In this document: one piece after another, positions 1 to 9,166 of the stretch
Position numbering within the stretch: the stretch's first letter is position 1
How the letters are laid out: the number at the start of each line of letters is the position of its first letter
Assembly (NCBI RefSeq): GCF_025336485.1
Contig: NZ_JAODAB010000026.1
Span: forward strand, 26,420 to 90,419
Direction of reading: 5' to 3'
From: Pseudomonas citri
GTDB taxonomy: Bacteria; Pseudomonadota; Gammaproteobacteria; Pseudomonadales; Pseudomonadaceae
Length of the DNA stretch: 64,000 nucleotides
Notes under the pieces: model-generated
Databases searched by the model: none
Told to the model about the DNA's origin: nothing
What the model saw: the letters and a program-made list of their open reading frames with translations, nothing else
Translations under genes and position numbers: made by a program

Positions 1-78
1 TTCCAGCACCTTGACCGCCTCGGCCATGATTTCCGGGCCAATGCCATCGCCAGGGAGAATCAGAATCTGCTTGCTCAT
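1..78 (-). CDS. leuB: 3-isopropylmalate dehydrogenase, N-terminal fragment (cut by window edge)
   Basis: Only the first 26 codons are in the window. They read MSKQILILPGDGIGPEIMAE and then AVKVLE, the characteristic N terminus of LeuB, which oxidises and decarboxylates 3-isopropylmalate in leucine synthesis. The glycine-rich GDGIGPE segment is the family hallmark. The gene follows leuC, leuD and a methyltransferase gene on the same strand, the usual Pseudomonas order. The rest lies to the left of the window. Confidence 0.93.
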   Translation of the reverse strand, partial: MSKQILILPGDGIGPEIMAEAVKVLE

Positions 79-144
79 GCTTTCCTCGTTTGCTCTGTCA
101 GCGCGCCCCAGGCTGGGTGCCTCCGGGCGGGCCGGAAAATAGTG

Positions 145-909
145 TTATCGCTCGGCCCACAGCACCAGTACATCTGTACTGAACGAACCATCGGCCTCAA
201 TTTCAAAATATTCACGCACTTCATCGCCCATCGAACGCTGCAGCTCAAGGATGGCCGCGCGCATCACCTCGGGGGTGCGCATGCGCTCGACCCAGGAGCG
301 GTATTCCAGGCGCAGGCGCTGGCGCGAAGTGCTGCGGGTGTGCAATCCCGCGTCACTGACCTGGCGCAACCACTCGCAGGCCGAATAATCGCGCACATGG
401 CTGGTGTCGCGCAGTACTTCGATGCTTTGCAGGTAAGTGTCCAGCAAGGGCATGCCCGGCGACAGGATGTCGATGAACGCCACCACCCCGCCCGGCTTGA
501 GCACGCGGCGCACTTCCCGCAATGCCAGGCCCAGGTCGCTCCAATGATGCGCCGAATAGCGACTGAACACGAAGTCGAACTCACCGTCGGCGAATGGCAG
601 GCGCTCGGCGGCACCGCGCACCGTGGCGATATTGCCCAGGCCACGCTCCGCAGCCGCCGCAGCCACCACGTCAAGCATCTGCTGGGACAGGTCATAGGCC
701 ACCACTTCAGCGGCCAACGGCGCCACGTGGAAGCTCACATGGCCGGCGCCGCACCCCAGGTCCAGCACGCGGGCATCGCCCCGACCGGCCAGCGCAGCCT
801 GTAGCAATGCGAATTCGGCACCCTGGGCGTGCACGGCACTGCTCAGGTAGGCCGCGGCCTGTTCACCGAATTGCTTTTGTACAACCTGACTGTGGGCGGT
901 GCTGGTCAT
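145..909 (-). CDS. class I SAM-dependent methyltransferase
   Basis: A 254-residue protein of the UbiE/Methyltransf_11 type. Motif I (VLDLGCGAGHVSFHVA) lies near residues 49-64, followed by an acidic residue in VVAYDLS and the post-I segment FDFVFSRYSAHHW. The Rossmann-like methyltransferase fold therefore looks complete. The substrate cannot be told from sequence. The gene sits between leuD and leuB on the same strand, about 65 bases from leuB, so it is probably transcribed with the leucine genes; this insertion is common in Pseudomonas. The start is supported by AGGAAG just upstream. No membrane segment is visible, so it should be cytoplasmic. Confidence 0.88.
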   Translation of the reverse strand: MTSTAHSQVVQKQFGEQAAAYLSSAVHAQGAEFALLQAALAGRGDARVLDLGCGAGHVSFHVAPLAAEVVAYDLSQQMLDVVAAAAAERGLGNIATVRGAAERLPFADGEFDFVFSRYSAHHWSDLGLALREVRRVLKPGGVVAFIDILSPGMPLLDTYLQSIEVLRDTSHVRDYSACEWLRQVSDAGLHTRSTSRQRLRLEYRSWVERMRTPEVMRAAILELQRSMGDEVREYFEIEADGSFSTDVLVLWAER

Positions 910-1004
910 GGGGACTTCCTTTTTTGGGGTTTAGCCTTATGGTCTCTGTTCTGGCCTGCTCCGGGCAGCGATCCGACGATGGCGTCGCTATGCCCTACAG
1001 AAAA

Positions 1005-1649
1005 TCAAGCATCGCGAAACAACCAGGGCTGACTCGCCCGATGCTTGGCTTCGAACGCCGCGATCGCGTCGCTGTCCTGCAAGGTCAGGCCGATGTCGTC
1101 CAGGCCGTTGAGCAGGCAATGCTTGCGGAACGCGTCGATCTCGAAACTCAGCACCTTGCCGTCGGGACGGGTTACGGTCTGGGCGGCCAGGTCGATCTGC
1201 AACTGATAACCCGGGTTCGCCTCGACCTGCTGGAACAGTTCATCGACTTGGGAGTCGCTGAGGATGATCGGGAGCAAGCCGTTCTTGAAGCTGTTGTTGA
1301 AGAAGATGTCGGCATAGCTCGGCGCGATGATGCTGCGGAAACCGTACTCTTCCAGGGCCCATGGCGCGTGCTCACGGCTCGAGCCGCAGCCAAAGTTCTC
1401 GCGGGCCAGCAGCACGCTGGCGCCTTGGTAACGCTCGGCGTTGAGCACGAAATCCTTGTTCAGCGGCCGCTTGGAGTTGTCCTGGTACGGCTGGCCGACA
1501 TCCAGGTAGCGCCACTCATCGAACAGGTTCGGGCCGAAACCGGTGCGCTTGATGGACTTCAAGAACTGCTTGGGAATGATCTGGTCGGTGTCGACGTTGG
1601 CACGATCCAAAGGCGCGACAAGACCGGTGTGCTGGGTAAAAGCTTTCAT
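1005..1649 (-). CDS. leuD: 3-isopropylmalate dehydratase small subunit
   Basis: LeuD, 214 residues, the usual length. It is the swivel-domain subunit that pairs with LeuC to isomerise 2-isopropylmalate to 3-isopropylmalate. The N terminus (MKAFTQHTGLVAPLDRANVD) and the segment FGCGSSREHAPWAL are diagnostic of the family. It starts 11 bases after the leuC stop, so the two subunits are almost certainly co-transcribed and made in equal amounts. Nothing unusual is seen. Confidence 0.97.
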   Translation of the reverse strand: MKAFTQHTGLVAPLDRANVDTDQIIPKQFLKSIKRTGFGPNLFDEWRYLDVGQPYQDNSKRPLNKDFVLNAERYQGASVLLARENFGCGSSREHAPWALEEYGFRSIIAPSYADIFFNNSFKNGLLPIILSDSQVDELFQQVEANPGYQLQIDLAAQTVTRPDGKVLSFEIDAFRKHCLLNGLDDIGLTLQDSDAIAAFEAKHRASQPWLFRDA

Positions 1650-1660
1650 GCTGCGCTCCT

Positions 1661-3079
1661 TCAGATCAATTCGCGGACGTCGACGAAACGGCCGTTGACA
1701 GCCGCCGCCGCGGCCATGGCCGGGCTCACCAGGTGGGTACGACCACCGGCGCCCTGGCGGCCTTCGAAGTTACGGTTGGAGGTGGACGCGCAATGCTCGC
1801 CCGACTCCAAACGGTCCGGGTTCATCGCCAGGCACATCGAGCAGCCGGGCTCACGCCATTCGAAACCGGCTTCGAGGAAAATCTTGTCCAGGCCTTCCGC
1901 TTCCGCCTGGGCCTTCACCAGGCCCGAGCCCGGCACCACGATGGCCTGCTTGATGGTCGAGGCAACCTTGCGACCCTTGGCGATCACTGCTGCAGCGCGC
2001 AGGTCTTCGATCCGCGAGTTGGTGCAGGAACCGATAAACACGCGGTCGAGCTGGATGTCGGTGATCGCCTGGTTGGCGCTCAAGCCCATGTATTTCAAGG
2101 CGCGGACGATGGAGTCGCGCTTGACCAGGTCCATTTCCTTGGCCGGATCCGGTACGTTCTGGTCCACCGCCAACACCATCTCAGGCGAAGTGCCCCAGCT
2201 GACTTGCGGCTTGATCTGCGTTGCGTCGAGCTCGACCACGGTGTCGAACTTGGCATCGGCATCGGAGACCAGGTCTTTCCAGGCCTCGACCGCCACGTCC
2301 CATTCCGCGCCTTTTGGCGAGAACGGACGACCCTTGACGTATTCCACAGTTTTTTCATCGGCCGCCACCAGGCCAACGCGGGCGCCGGCCTCGATGGACA
2401 TGTTGCAGATGGTCATGCGGCCTTCCACGGACAAGTCGCGGATCGCGCTGCCGGCGAACTCGATGGCATGGCCGTTGCCGCCAGCGGTACCGATCTTGCC
2501 GATCACCGCGAGGACGATGTCCTTGGCGGTCACGCCGAACGGCAACGTGCCCTCGACGCGTACCAGCATGTTCTTCATTTTCTTGGCGACCAGGCACTGG
2601 GTGGCGAGTACGTGCTCGACCTCGGAGGTGCCGATGCCATGGGCCAAGGCACCGAAAGCGCCGTGGGTCGAGGTGTGCGAGTCACCGCAGACCACGGTCA
2701 TGCCGGGCAAGGTCGCGCCCTGCTCCGGGCCGATGACGTGGACGATGCCCTGGCGCACATCGTTCATCTTGAATTCGACGATGCCGTATTCGTCACAGTT
2801 GTCATCGAGGGTCTGGACCTGCAAGCGCGAGACCTGGTCGACAATGGCGTCGATGCCGCCCTTGCGCTCCGGCGTGGTCGGTACGTTGTGGTCCGGGGTC
2901 GCGATGTTGGCATCGATGCGCCACGGCTTGCGGCCGGCCAGGCGCAGGCCTTCGAAGGCTTGCGGCGAGGTCACTTCGTGGATGATGTGACGATCGATGT
3001 AGATCAGCGCCGAGCCATCGTCGCGCTGCTTGACCAAATGCGAATCCCAGAGCTTGTCGTAGAGCGTTTTGCCGGCCAT
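1661..3079 (-). CDS. leuC: 3-isopropylmalate dehydratase large subunit
   Basis: LeuC, 472 residues, an aconitase-family [4Fe-4S] dehydratase. The cluster cysteines are visible in FIGSCTNSR and GCSMCLAMNPD; VVCGDSHTSTHGAFG is the substrate-site signature. I place the start at the ATG giving MAGKTLYDKLWDSH, preceded by AGGA eight bases upstream. An in-frame ATG five codons earlier (3094) would add MRNRL, which is not typical of the family. It is the first gene of the leuCD group and is divergent from a LysR gene. Confidence 0.97.
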   Translation of the reverse strand: MAGKTLYDKLWDSHLVKQRDDGSALIYIDRHIIHEVTSPQAFEGLRLAGRKPWRIDANIATPDHNVPTTPERKGGIDAIVDQVSRLQVQTLDDNCDEYGIVEFKMNDVRQGIVHVIGPEQGATLPGMTVVCGDSHTSTHGAFGALAHGIGTSEVEHVLATQCLVAKKMKNMLVRVEGTLPFGVTAKDIVLAVIGKIGTAGGNGHAIEFAGSAIRDLSVEGRMTICNMSIEAGARVGLVAADEKTVEYVKGRPFSPKGAEWDVAVEAWKDLVSDADAKFDTVVELDATQIKPQVSWGTSPEMVLAVDQNVPDPAKEMDLVKRDSIVRALKYMGLSANQAITDIQLDRVFIGSCTNSRIEDLRAAAVIAKGRKVASTIKQAIVVPGSGLVKAQAEAEGLDKIFLEAGFEWREPGCSMCLAMNPDRLESGEHCASTSNRNFEGRQGAGGRTHLVSPAMAAAAAVNGRFVDVRELI

Positions 3080-3235
3080 CAGACGGTTCCTCATCAGCTT
3101 GTTTCTATGCCCCGGGTCTTGAGCGTTTCAATAACCCTTTGGCTTGTGAGGCTGATGCTATGGGGTTACATTGAATAACTCAAATTCATATTTTTTATAC
3201 TTTGCATAACCAGTTGGAATTCGACCAGGACGGAC
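3080..3235. promoter_or_regulatory. divergent leuC / lysR control region
   Basis: This 156-base gap separates leuC (leftward) from a LysR gene (rightward). It includes an AT-rich run around 3165-3205 (ataactcaaattcatatttt), unlike its GC-rich surroundings, where promoters and a LysR-type operator would be expected. I cannot place exact -10/-35 boxes with confidence. The geometry is the classic LysR arrangement, so the regulator may act on leuC, itself, or both. Confidence 0.45.
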
Positions 3236-4126
3236 ATGGACCTCGCCAACCTCAACGCTTTTATCGCCATCGCCGAGACGGGCAGTTTCTCCGCTGCCGG
3301 CGAGCACCTGCACCTGACCCAGCCGGCCATCAGCAAGCGGATTGCCGGGCTGGAACAGCAGCTCAAGGTGCGCCTGTTCGACCGGCTGGGCCGCGAAGTG
3401 GGCCTGACCGAAGCCGGCCGGGCCCTGCTGCCGCGGGCCTATCAGATCCTCAACGTGCTGGACGACACCCGTCGTGCGCTGACCAACCTGACCGGCGAAG
3501 TGAGCGGACGCCTCACGCTCGCCACCAGCCATCACATCGGCTTGCATCGCCTGCCGCCGCTCTTGAGGGAATTCACCCGACGCTACCCACAGGTCGCGCT
3601 GGATATTCAGTTCCTCGATTCGGAAGTGGCCTACGAAGAGATCCTCTACGGCCGGGCCGAACTGGCGGTCATCACCCTCGCCCCCGAACCCCATGCGCTG
3701 ATGCGCGCCACACCGGTGTGGGACGACCCCTTGGATTTCGTGGTCGCACCGGAGCACGCCTTGCTGGAGAGGGACGCGGTGAGCCTGGCGGACATCGCCT
3801 TGCACCCGGCGGTGTTCCCCGGTGGCAACACCTTTACCCACCACATCGTCCGCCGCCTGTTCGAGGCCCAGGGCCTGACGCCGAACATCGCCATGAGCAC
3901 GAATTATCTGGAAACCATAAAAATGATGGTCTCCATCGGCCTGGCCTGGAGCGTCTTGCCGCGCACCATGCTCGATGAGCAGGTCGCACGCATCCCTTTG
4001 CCGGGCATACAACTGAGTCGCCAGCTAGGCTATATCCTGCACACCGAACGGACGCTGTCGAACGCCGCACGGGCTTTCATGGCCCTCTTGGATGCGCAAA
4101 TCGATCTGCCAGGGAAAACGGCATAA
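3236..4126 (+). CDS. LysR-family transcriptional regulator (next to leuC)
   Basis: A 296-residue LysR protein with an N-terminal winged helix (residues 1-60; AGEHLHLTQPAISKRIAGLE is the recognition helix region) and a periplasmic-binding-like effector domain (about 88-295). Divergent placement from leuC suggests it controls leucine synthesis genes, possibly with 2-isopropylmalate or leucine as effector. That is inference from position, since effector specificity cannot be read from the sequence. Length and domain order are normal. Confidence 0.9.
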   Translation: MDLANLNAFIAIAETGSFSAAGEHLHLTQPAISKRIAGLEQQLKVRLFDRLGREVGLTEAGRALLPRAYQILNVLDDTRRALTNLTGEVSGRLTLATSHHIGLHRLPPLLREFTRRYPQVALDIQFLDSEVAYEEILYGRAELAVITLAPEPHALMRATPVWDDPLDFVVAPEHALLERDAVSLADIALHPAVFPGGNTFTHHIVRRLFEAQGLTPNIAMSTNYLETIKMMVSIGLAWSVLPRTMLDEQVARIPLPGIQLSRQLGYILHTERTLSNAARAFMALLDAQIDLPGKTA

Positions 4127-4195
4127 GTTGTGCTAATCCTATAGAGCCGCCACCCCTGTGCCTAACGCCCAAACCTGCTCAAGGCCCGCCAGATA

Positions 4196-7100
4196 ATGCC
4201 CAAACCCGCCGACCCTCTCCCGCCCCTGCCGCGTATCCAGGCGCTTGATCCCAAGCGCTCCGAGCAAAGCTGGGACAGTGCGCCGCAGTTGCTGGCCGCG
4301 CTGAACGGTGCGCGGCTGGGCGCCTGGTCGTGGGACATCGACACCGGGCGAATCAGTTGGTCCCGTGGCACCCAGGCGTTGTTCGGCTTCGACCCGCGCC
4401 AGCCGCTGCCAGCGGATGTCGACTACCTGGACCTGTTGCTGCCCGAAGACCGGGCCAAGGCGATACGTGCCTTCCATGCCGCCGTGATCGGCGCGCCGCT
4501 GGAACAGGCAATGCACCATCGCATCGTCTGGCCGGACGGCAGCCTGCACTGGCTGGAGATCAGCGGCAGCGTACAACCCGACAAGCATGGCCGTCCGCGC
4601 ATGATCGGGGTCATCCGCGAAATCACCCACCAGCGCGAACGGGAACAGGCGTTGCGCAGCTCGGAAAAACGCTTTGCCACGCTGTTCCATCTCAGCCCGA
4701 ACATGGTGCTGTTGACCCGTCAGGAGGATGGGATGATCAGCGAGGCCAACCAGTATTTCGAAAGCCTGTTCGGCTGGCCACTGCACGATGTGATCGGCCG
4801 CACCACCCTGGAACTGGGCCTGTGGGTCGACCCCGGGCAGCGAGCGAAACTGGTGGAGGCAACCAAAGCCAAGGGCGAACTGGTGAACATGGAGGCGGAG
4901 TTCAGGGCCAGCAACGGCCAGATCCACACGGGCCTTCTCAGCTCGCAGAAAGTCGAAATCGAAGGCCAGCCCTACCTGCTGAGCACCTTCCTCGACACCA
5001 CCGAGCGCAAACTGGCCGAACAAGCCCTCAAGGACAGTCAGGAACGTTTGGACCTGGCCCTGGACTCGGCGCAACTGGGCACCTGGGACTGGCACATTCC
5101 CAGCGGCATGCTCTACGGCTCGGCCCGTGCCGCGCAACTTCATGGCCTGGAGCCCAAGCCGTTCCACGAATCGTTCGATGCGTTTTTCGATGGCGTCCCC
5201 ACCGAAGAACGCAACAACATGCGCAACGCCTACCGCAGCTTGCGCGAAGGCCCGGCGGGCAATTATCAACTGACCTACCGCGTACAATTGCCCGACGGCA
5301 GCTCCCGCTATCTGGAAAGCCGCGCTCGCCTCTATCGCGACGACGACGGTAATCCCTTGCGCATGGCCGGCACCTTGCTGGACATCACCGACCAGGTTGA
5401 ACGCGAACAGAGCCTGGCGGCCTCGGAAGAGAAGTTCGCCACGTTGTTCCAGGTCAGTCCCGACCCGATCTGCGTGACCCAGCAGGACTCGGGCCGCTTC
5501 CTCGAAATCAATTCCAGCTTCACGCAAACCTTCGGTTGGGCGGCGAGCGACGTGATCGGCCTCACCGCCGACGAAATCGGTCTGTGGGAGGCCTCGGGCA
5601 GCAGCCTGCAACGCATCGAACGGGTGATCCGCGAACAATCCCTGAGCAATGTCGCCATCGTCGTCCACCACAAGGATGGCCATCTACTGACCTGCGTGAT
5701 CTCCAGCCGGCAGATCAACGTCGGCAACCAGCCCTGCATCGTGACCACCCTGCGCGACATCACCCAGCAACAACGCTCCGAAGCCGCCCTCAAGGCCAGC
5801 GAGGAGAAATTCGCCAAGGCGTTTCACTCCAGCCCCGACGCCATCACCATCACCGAGTGCGAAAGCGGCCGCTACCTCGAGGTCAACGATGGCTTCTGTC
5901 GCCTGACCGGCTACCGCGCCGACGAAGTGATCGGCCACACCGTCTACGAAGTGGGCATCTGGGCGGAAGAAAAGCAGCGCGCGGCGCTGTTGGCCGAACT
6001 GCAACTCAAGGGCCGGGTGCATCACCAGGAAATGCTCGGGCGCAACAAACGTGGGGAAATCCTCACAGTGGAGGTGTCGGTCGAACCCATCACGCTCAAC
6101 GAAACGGCCTGCCTGTTGCTGACGGCCCGGGATGTCAGCCTGCTGCGCAACGCCGAAGCGCAGATCCGCCACCTGGCCTACCACGACCCCTTGACCAACC
6201 TGCCCAACCGGGCCCTGTTGCTGGATCGGTTGAGCCAACAGATTGCCCTGCTCAAGCGCCACAACCTGCGTGGCGCCCTGCTGTTTCTCGACCTGGATCA
6301 CTTCAAGCACATCAATGACTCCCTCGGCCACCCGGTGGGCGATACGGTGCTGAAAATCATCACCGCGCGCCTGGAGGCCAGCGTGCGCTTGGAAGACACC
6401 GTCGCGCGGCTGGGCGGCGACGAGTTCGTGGTGTTGCTCAGCGGCCTGGAAGGCTCCCGCAGCGAGGTCAGCGAGCAAGTGCAGCGCCTGGCCGACACCG
6501 TGCGCGAACTCCTTTCCGAGCCGATGTTCCTCGACGGCCAGCGGTTGCAGGTGACGCCGAGCATCGGCATCGCGCTGATCCCCGACCACGGCGCCACGCC
6601 CACCGACCTGCTCAAGCGCGCCGATATCGCGCTGTATCGCGCCAAGGATTCAGGACGCAACACCTCGCAAATGTTCCATGCCTCCATGCAAAAAGCCGCC
6701 AGCGAACGGCTGCGCATGGAAAGCGATCTTCGCCAGGCCTTGGCCCGTGGCGAATTCAGCCTGCACTTCCAGCCGCAGGTCGACGCCCGCGACAACCGCA
6801 TCATCGGCGCCGAAGCCTTGGTGCGCTGGCATCACCCGGAACTGGGGGCGCAATCGCCCAACGAATTCATCAAGGTACTGGAAGAGAGCGGGCTGATCCT
6901 GGAAGTCGGGACCTGGATCCTCGACGAAGCCTGCGACGGCTTCAAGCAACTGATTGCCAAGGGCAAGGTCGATCCCCGGCGATTCAGCCTGTGCGTGAAC
7001 ATCAGCCCGCGGCAGTTCCGCCAGAGCGACTTCGTCGAACGCATCGAAAGCAGCCTCGCCACCCACGGCTTGCCCAGCACCATGCTCAAGCTGGAAATCA

Positions 7101-7474
7101 CCGAAGGCATCGTGATCCAGAACCTGGACGACACCATCGGCAAGATGCGCCGCCTCAAGAAACTCGGGGTGAGTTTCGCCATGGACGACTTCGGCACCGG
7201 TTATTCGTCGCTGACCTACCTTAAGCGTCTGCCCGTGGACACGCTGAAAATCGATCAGTCATTCGTACGCGATGCCACCAGCGACCCCAACGACGCCGAA
7301 ATCATCCGAGCCATCGTCGCCATGGCCCATAGCCTCAACCTGGAAATGATCGCCGAAGGCGTGGAAACCCTGGAGCAATTGCAATTCCTGCAAGGCCTGG
7401 ACTGCCATCTGTACCAGGGTTACCTGCACAGCCGGCCGTTGCCGTTGGAGGCGTTTGAGCGGTTGTTGCCGTGA
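4196..7474 (+). CDS. multi-PAS GGDEF/EAL cyclic-di-GMP signalling protein
   Basis: A 1092-residue soluble protein with no transmembrane segment visible. About five PAS/PAC units occupy residues ~25-650; the PAC-like ends read VIREITHQ, TFLDTTERK, TLLDITDQV, TLRDITQQQ and LTARDVSLL. They are followed by a diguanylate cyclase domain (~660-820) with intact GGDEF at 740-744 and an EAL phosphodiesterase domain (~840-1090) with EAL at 873-875. Both catalytic signatures are present, together with DDFGTGYSSL and AEGVET of the EAL loop and metal site, so either activity is possible; in such hybrids usually one dominates. The stacked PAS domains suggest cytosolic sensing of redox, oxygen or small ligands. 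It is a single gene ending in a shared terminator. Confidence 0.93.
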   Translation: MPKPADPLPPLPRIQALDPKRSEQSWDSAPQLLAALNGARLGAWSWDIDTGRISWSRGTQALFGFDPRQPLPADVDYLDLLLPEDRAKAIRAFHAAVIGAPLEQAMHHRIVWPDGSLHWLEISGSVQPDKHGRPRMIGVIREITHQREREQALRSSEKRFATLFHLSPNMVLLTRQEDGMISEANQYFESLFGWPLHDVIGRTTLELGLWVDPGQRAKLVEATKAKGELVNMEAEFRASNGQIHTGLLSSQKVEIEGQPYLLSTFLDTTERKLAEQALKDSQERLDLALDSAQLGTWDWHIPSGMLYGSARAAQLHGLEPKPFHESFDAFFDGVPTEERNNMRNAYRSLREGPAGNYQLTYRVQLPDGSSRYLESRARLYRDDDGNPLRMAGTLLDITDQVEREQSLAASEEKFATLFQVSPDPICVTQQDSGRFLEINSSFTQTFGWAASDVIGLTADEIGLWEASGSSLQRIERVIREQSLSNVAIVVHHKDGHLLTCVISSRQINVGNQPCIVTTLRDITQQQRSEAALKASEEKFAKAFHSSPDAITITECESGRYLEVNDGFCRLTGYRADEVIGHTVYEVGIWAEEKQRAALLAELQLKGRVHHQEMLGRNKRGEILTVEVSVEPITLNETACLLLTARDVSLLRNAEAQIRHLAYHDPLTNLPNRALLLDRLSQQIALLKRHNLRGALLFLDLDHFKHINDSLGHPVGDTVLKIITARLEASVRLEDTVARLGGDEFVVLLSGLEGSRSEVSEQVQRLADTVRELLSEPMFLDGQRLQVTPSIGIALIPDHGATPTDLLKRADIALYRAKDSGRNTSQMFHASMQKAASERLRMESDLRQALARGEFSLHFQPQVDARDNRIIGAEALVRWHHPELGAQSPNEFIKVLEESGLILEVGTWILDEACDGFKQLIAKGKVDPRRFSLCVNISPRQFRQSDFVERIESSLATHGLPSTMLKLEITEGIVIQNLDDTIGKMRRLKKLGVSFAMDDFGTGYSSLTYLKRLPVDTLKIDQSFVRDATSDPNDAEIIRAIVAMAHSLNLEMIAEGVETLEQLQFLQGLDCHLYQGYLHSRPLPLEAFERLLP

Positions 7475-7489
7475 TACAGCCCCAGACAT

Positions 7490-7520
7490 GAAGAAGGGCG
7501 CCATTTAGGCGCCCTTCTTC
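7490..7520. terminator. bidirectional terminator between the GGDEF/EAL gene and hsp20
   Basis: A perfect 13-bp inverted repeat (gaagaagggcgcc, loop attta, ggcgcccttcttc) sits between two convergent genes and can serve both. Confidence 0.85.
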
Positions 7521-7532
7521 AGTTGCGATGCA

Positions 7533-7979
7533 TCAGTTTTGCAGCGCAGGTTGCGCCCCATTGATCGGGATGCGCTTGGCTTTCGCCTCTTCCGGGATCA
7601 CCCGCAACAGGTCGATGCTCAACAGACCGTTGCTCAGGCCGGCGGACTTGATCTCGATATGATCCGCCAATCGGAAGGACAGCTTGAAGGCACGCTGGGC
7701 GATGCCCTGGTGCAAGTAAGTGACGCTGTCGTTACTGGCTTCGCGCTTGCCACCGCTGATGGTCAACACGCCTTTTTCTACCTGCAGGTCCAGGTCTTCT
7801 TCCCGGAACCCGGCGGCGGCGACCACGATGCGGTATTGGTCATCACCGTATTTTTCCACGTTGTAGGGTGGATAGCTGCTGCCTGGTTCGTTACGCAGGG
7901 CGGTTTCGAACAGGTCGTTGAAACGGTCGAAGCCTACCGAGGAACGGAACAGAGGGGCCAGCGAAAATGCAGTACTCAT
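7533..7979 (-). CDS. ibpA: small heat-shock protein, Hsp20/IbpA family
   Basis: A 148-residue Hsp20 protein that holds unfolding proteins until DnaK/ClpB can refold them. The N terminus (LAPLFRSSVGFDRFNDLFE) is IbpA-like. The alpha-crystallin domain spans about residues 38-130, and the GLLSIDLLRVIPEE region carries the usual C-terminal sheet. The C-terminal RIPI matches the I-x-I anchor used for oligomer assembly. Upstream lie a sigma32-type promoter and a candidate RNA thermometer, as expected for a heat-shock gene. Confidence 0.95.
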   Translation of the reverse strand: MSTAFSLAPLFRSSVGFDRFNDLFETALRNEPGSSYPPYNVEKYGDDQYRIVVAAAGFREEDLDLQVEKGVLTISGGKREASNDSVTYLHQGIAQRAFKLSFRLADHIEIKSAGLSNGLLSIDLLRVIPEEAKAKRIPINGAQPALQN

Positions 7980-8050
7980 GATTCAAATCTCCTGAAAAGT
8001 TCAGCAAGGTTTTTTGTCTCCGCGACCCGAATTCGGCATCGCGTAACCCC
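7980..8050 (-). promoter_or_regulatory. hsp20 5' leader, candidate ROSE-type RNA thermometer
   Basis: The transcript leader of about 70 bases holds a TTGCT motif (complement of 8003-8007) facing the Shine-Dalgarno AGGAG (complement of 7989-7993) across a short loop. A U-U/C-G-C-U stretch opposite the ribosome site is the hallmark of ROSE thermometers, which are established for ibpA genes of gamma-proteobacteria including Pseudomonas. The fold was judged by eye, not computed. Confidence 0.6.
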
Positions 8051-8079
8051 TATCTAGGGTCCGCCCAATACTTTTCAAG
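8051..8079 (-). promoter_or_regulatory. sigma32 heat-shock promoter of hsp20
   Basis: Read on the minus strand, CTTGAAAAG (8079-8071) is followed after 11 bases by CCCTAGATA (8059-8051). This fits the sigma32 pattern CTTGAAA / CCCCATnT and lies upstream of the Hsp20 leader. Confidence 0.75.
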
Positions 8080-8099
8080 AGCTTTTTTTGAAATTTTTT

Positions 8100-9059
8100 T
8101 CAGGCCGCTTCGGTGCGCTGCACTCCCAGCAAATGCCCCACCGCGTCCAGGTCGGTTTCGCGGCGCAACGCCGTAAACAACGCCACCGCCTCGGGGTAAT
8201 TGCGGGTCAGCATCGCCAGCCACTGCTTCAAGCGACCGGGTGCCTGGCGCGGCGTCAGTTGCTCGACCACCTGCACCCAGAAGTCCTGGAGCATCGACTG
8301 CAACTCGGCCCAACTCATCTCGACCACCTCCTCGCCGGCCCGGGCGGCGGCGATCTGCCGGGCCAGGTCAGGACGCGACACCAGACCGCGACCGAGCATG
8401 ATGTCCTCGACCCCGCTGATCTCGCGGCAACGGCGCCAGTCCTCCACGCTCCAGATATCGCCATTGGCGAACACCGGCACCTTCACCACCTCCTGAACCC
8501 TTGGAATCCACTCCCAATGGGCCGGTGGTTTGTAACCGTCGACCTTGGTCCGCGCATGCACCACGATGTGCGCCGCGCCCCCTTCGGCCAGGGCCGTGGC
8601 ACACACCAGCGCACCGTCCGGGCTGTCGAAACCCAAGCGCATCTTGGCGGTGACCGGGATGTGTTTCGGCACCGCACGGCGCACGTGCTCGACGATCTCG
8701 TTGAGCAACTCCGGTTCCTTGAGCAACACCGCCCCGCCCCGGGACTTGTTCACGGTCTTGGCCGGGCAGCCGAAGTTCAGGTCGATGACCTCCGAGCCCA
8801 ACTCACAGGCCAACGCGGCATTTTCCGCCAGGCACACCGGATCGGACCCCAGCAACTGCACCCGCAGCGGCACGCCGGTAGCCGTCCGGGCACCGGTCAA
8901 CAGCTCTGGGGCCAGCTTGTGGAAATAGGCAGGTGTGAGCAGGCGGTCATTGACGCGGATGAACTCGGTCACGCACCAGTCGATACCACCGACCCGGGTC
9001 AGGACATCCCGCAGGATGTTATCGACCAACCCCTCCATGGGTGCCAAGGCAATTTGCAT
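8100..9059 (-). CDS. dusC: tRNA-dihydrouridine(16) synthase
   Basis: A 319-residue FMN-dependent Dus enzyme that reduces uridine in the tRNA D-loop. The start MQIALAPMEGLVDNILRD and the C-terminal half fit the DusC subgroup. The active-site cysteine is in DLNFGCPAKTVNKSRGG, with the flavin-site segments PVTAKMRLGF and VFANGDIW. I chose the ATG at 9059; a start four codons upstream would add MCFS, which the family lacks. It stands alone, upstream of the hsp20 promoter region. Confidence 0.93.
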   Translation of the reverse strand: MQIALAPMEGLVDNILRDVLTRVGGIDWCVTEFIRVNDRLLTPAYFHKLAPELLTGARTATGVPLRVQLLGSDPVCLAENAALACELGSEVIDLNFGCPAKTVNKSRGGAVLLKEPELLNEIVEHVRRAVPKHIPVTAKMRLGFDSPDGALVCATALAEGGAAHIVVHARTKVDGYKPPAHWEWIPRVQEVVKVPVFANGDIWSVEDWRRCREISGVEDIMLGRGLVSRPDLARQIAAARAGEEVVEMSWAELQSMLQDFWVQVVEQLTPRQAPGRLKQWLAMLTRNYPEAVALFTALRRETDLDAVGHLLGVQRTEAA

Positions 9060-9166
9060 GGAAAAACACACTCAACTAAAAAAACGTGCGGCAGTTTACC
9101 GGATTTTGCCCATGCCATCGGCCATTCACCGACCCGTGGGCAAAGCTCGCTCGCGATGGCAGTGAG

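Noticed and set aside
594..2990. 798-residue open frame antisense to leuC and leuD
   Set aside because: It is the mirror of two certain genes in high-GC DNA, has no domain and no ribosome site.
4139..5683. 514-residue minus-strand frame under the PAS-GGDEF-EAL gene
   Set aside because: Shadow of a clearly coding frame; composition is typical of antisense frames and no motif is present.
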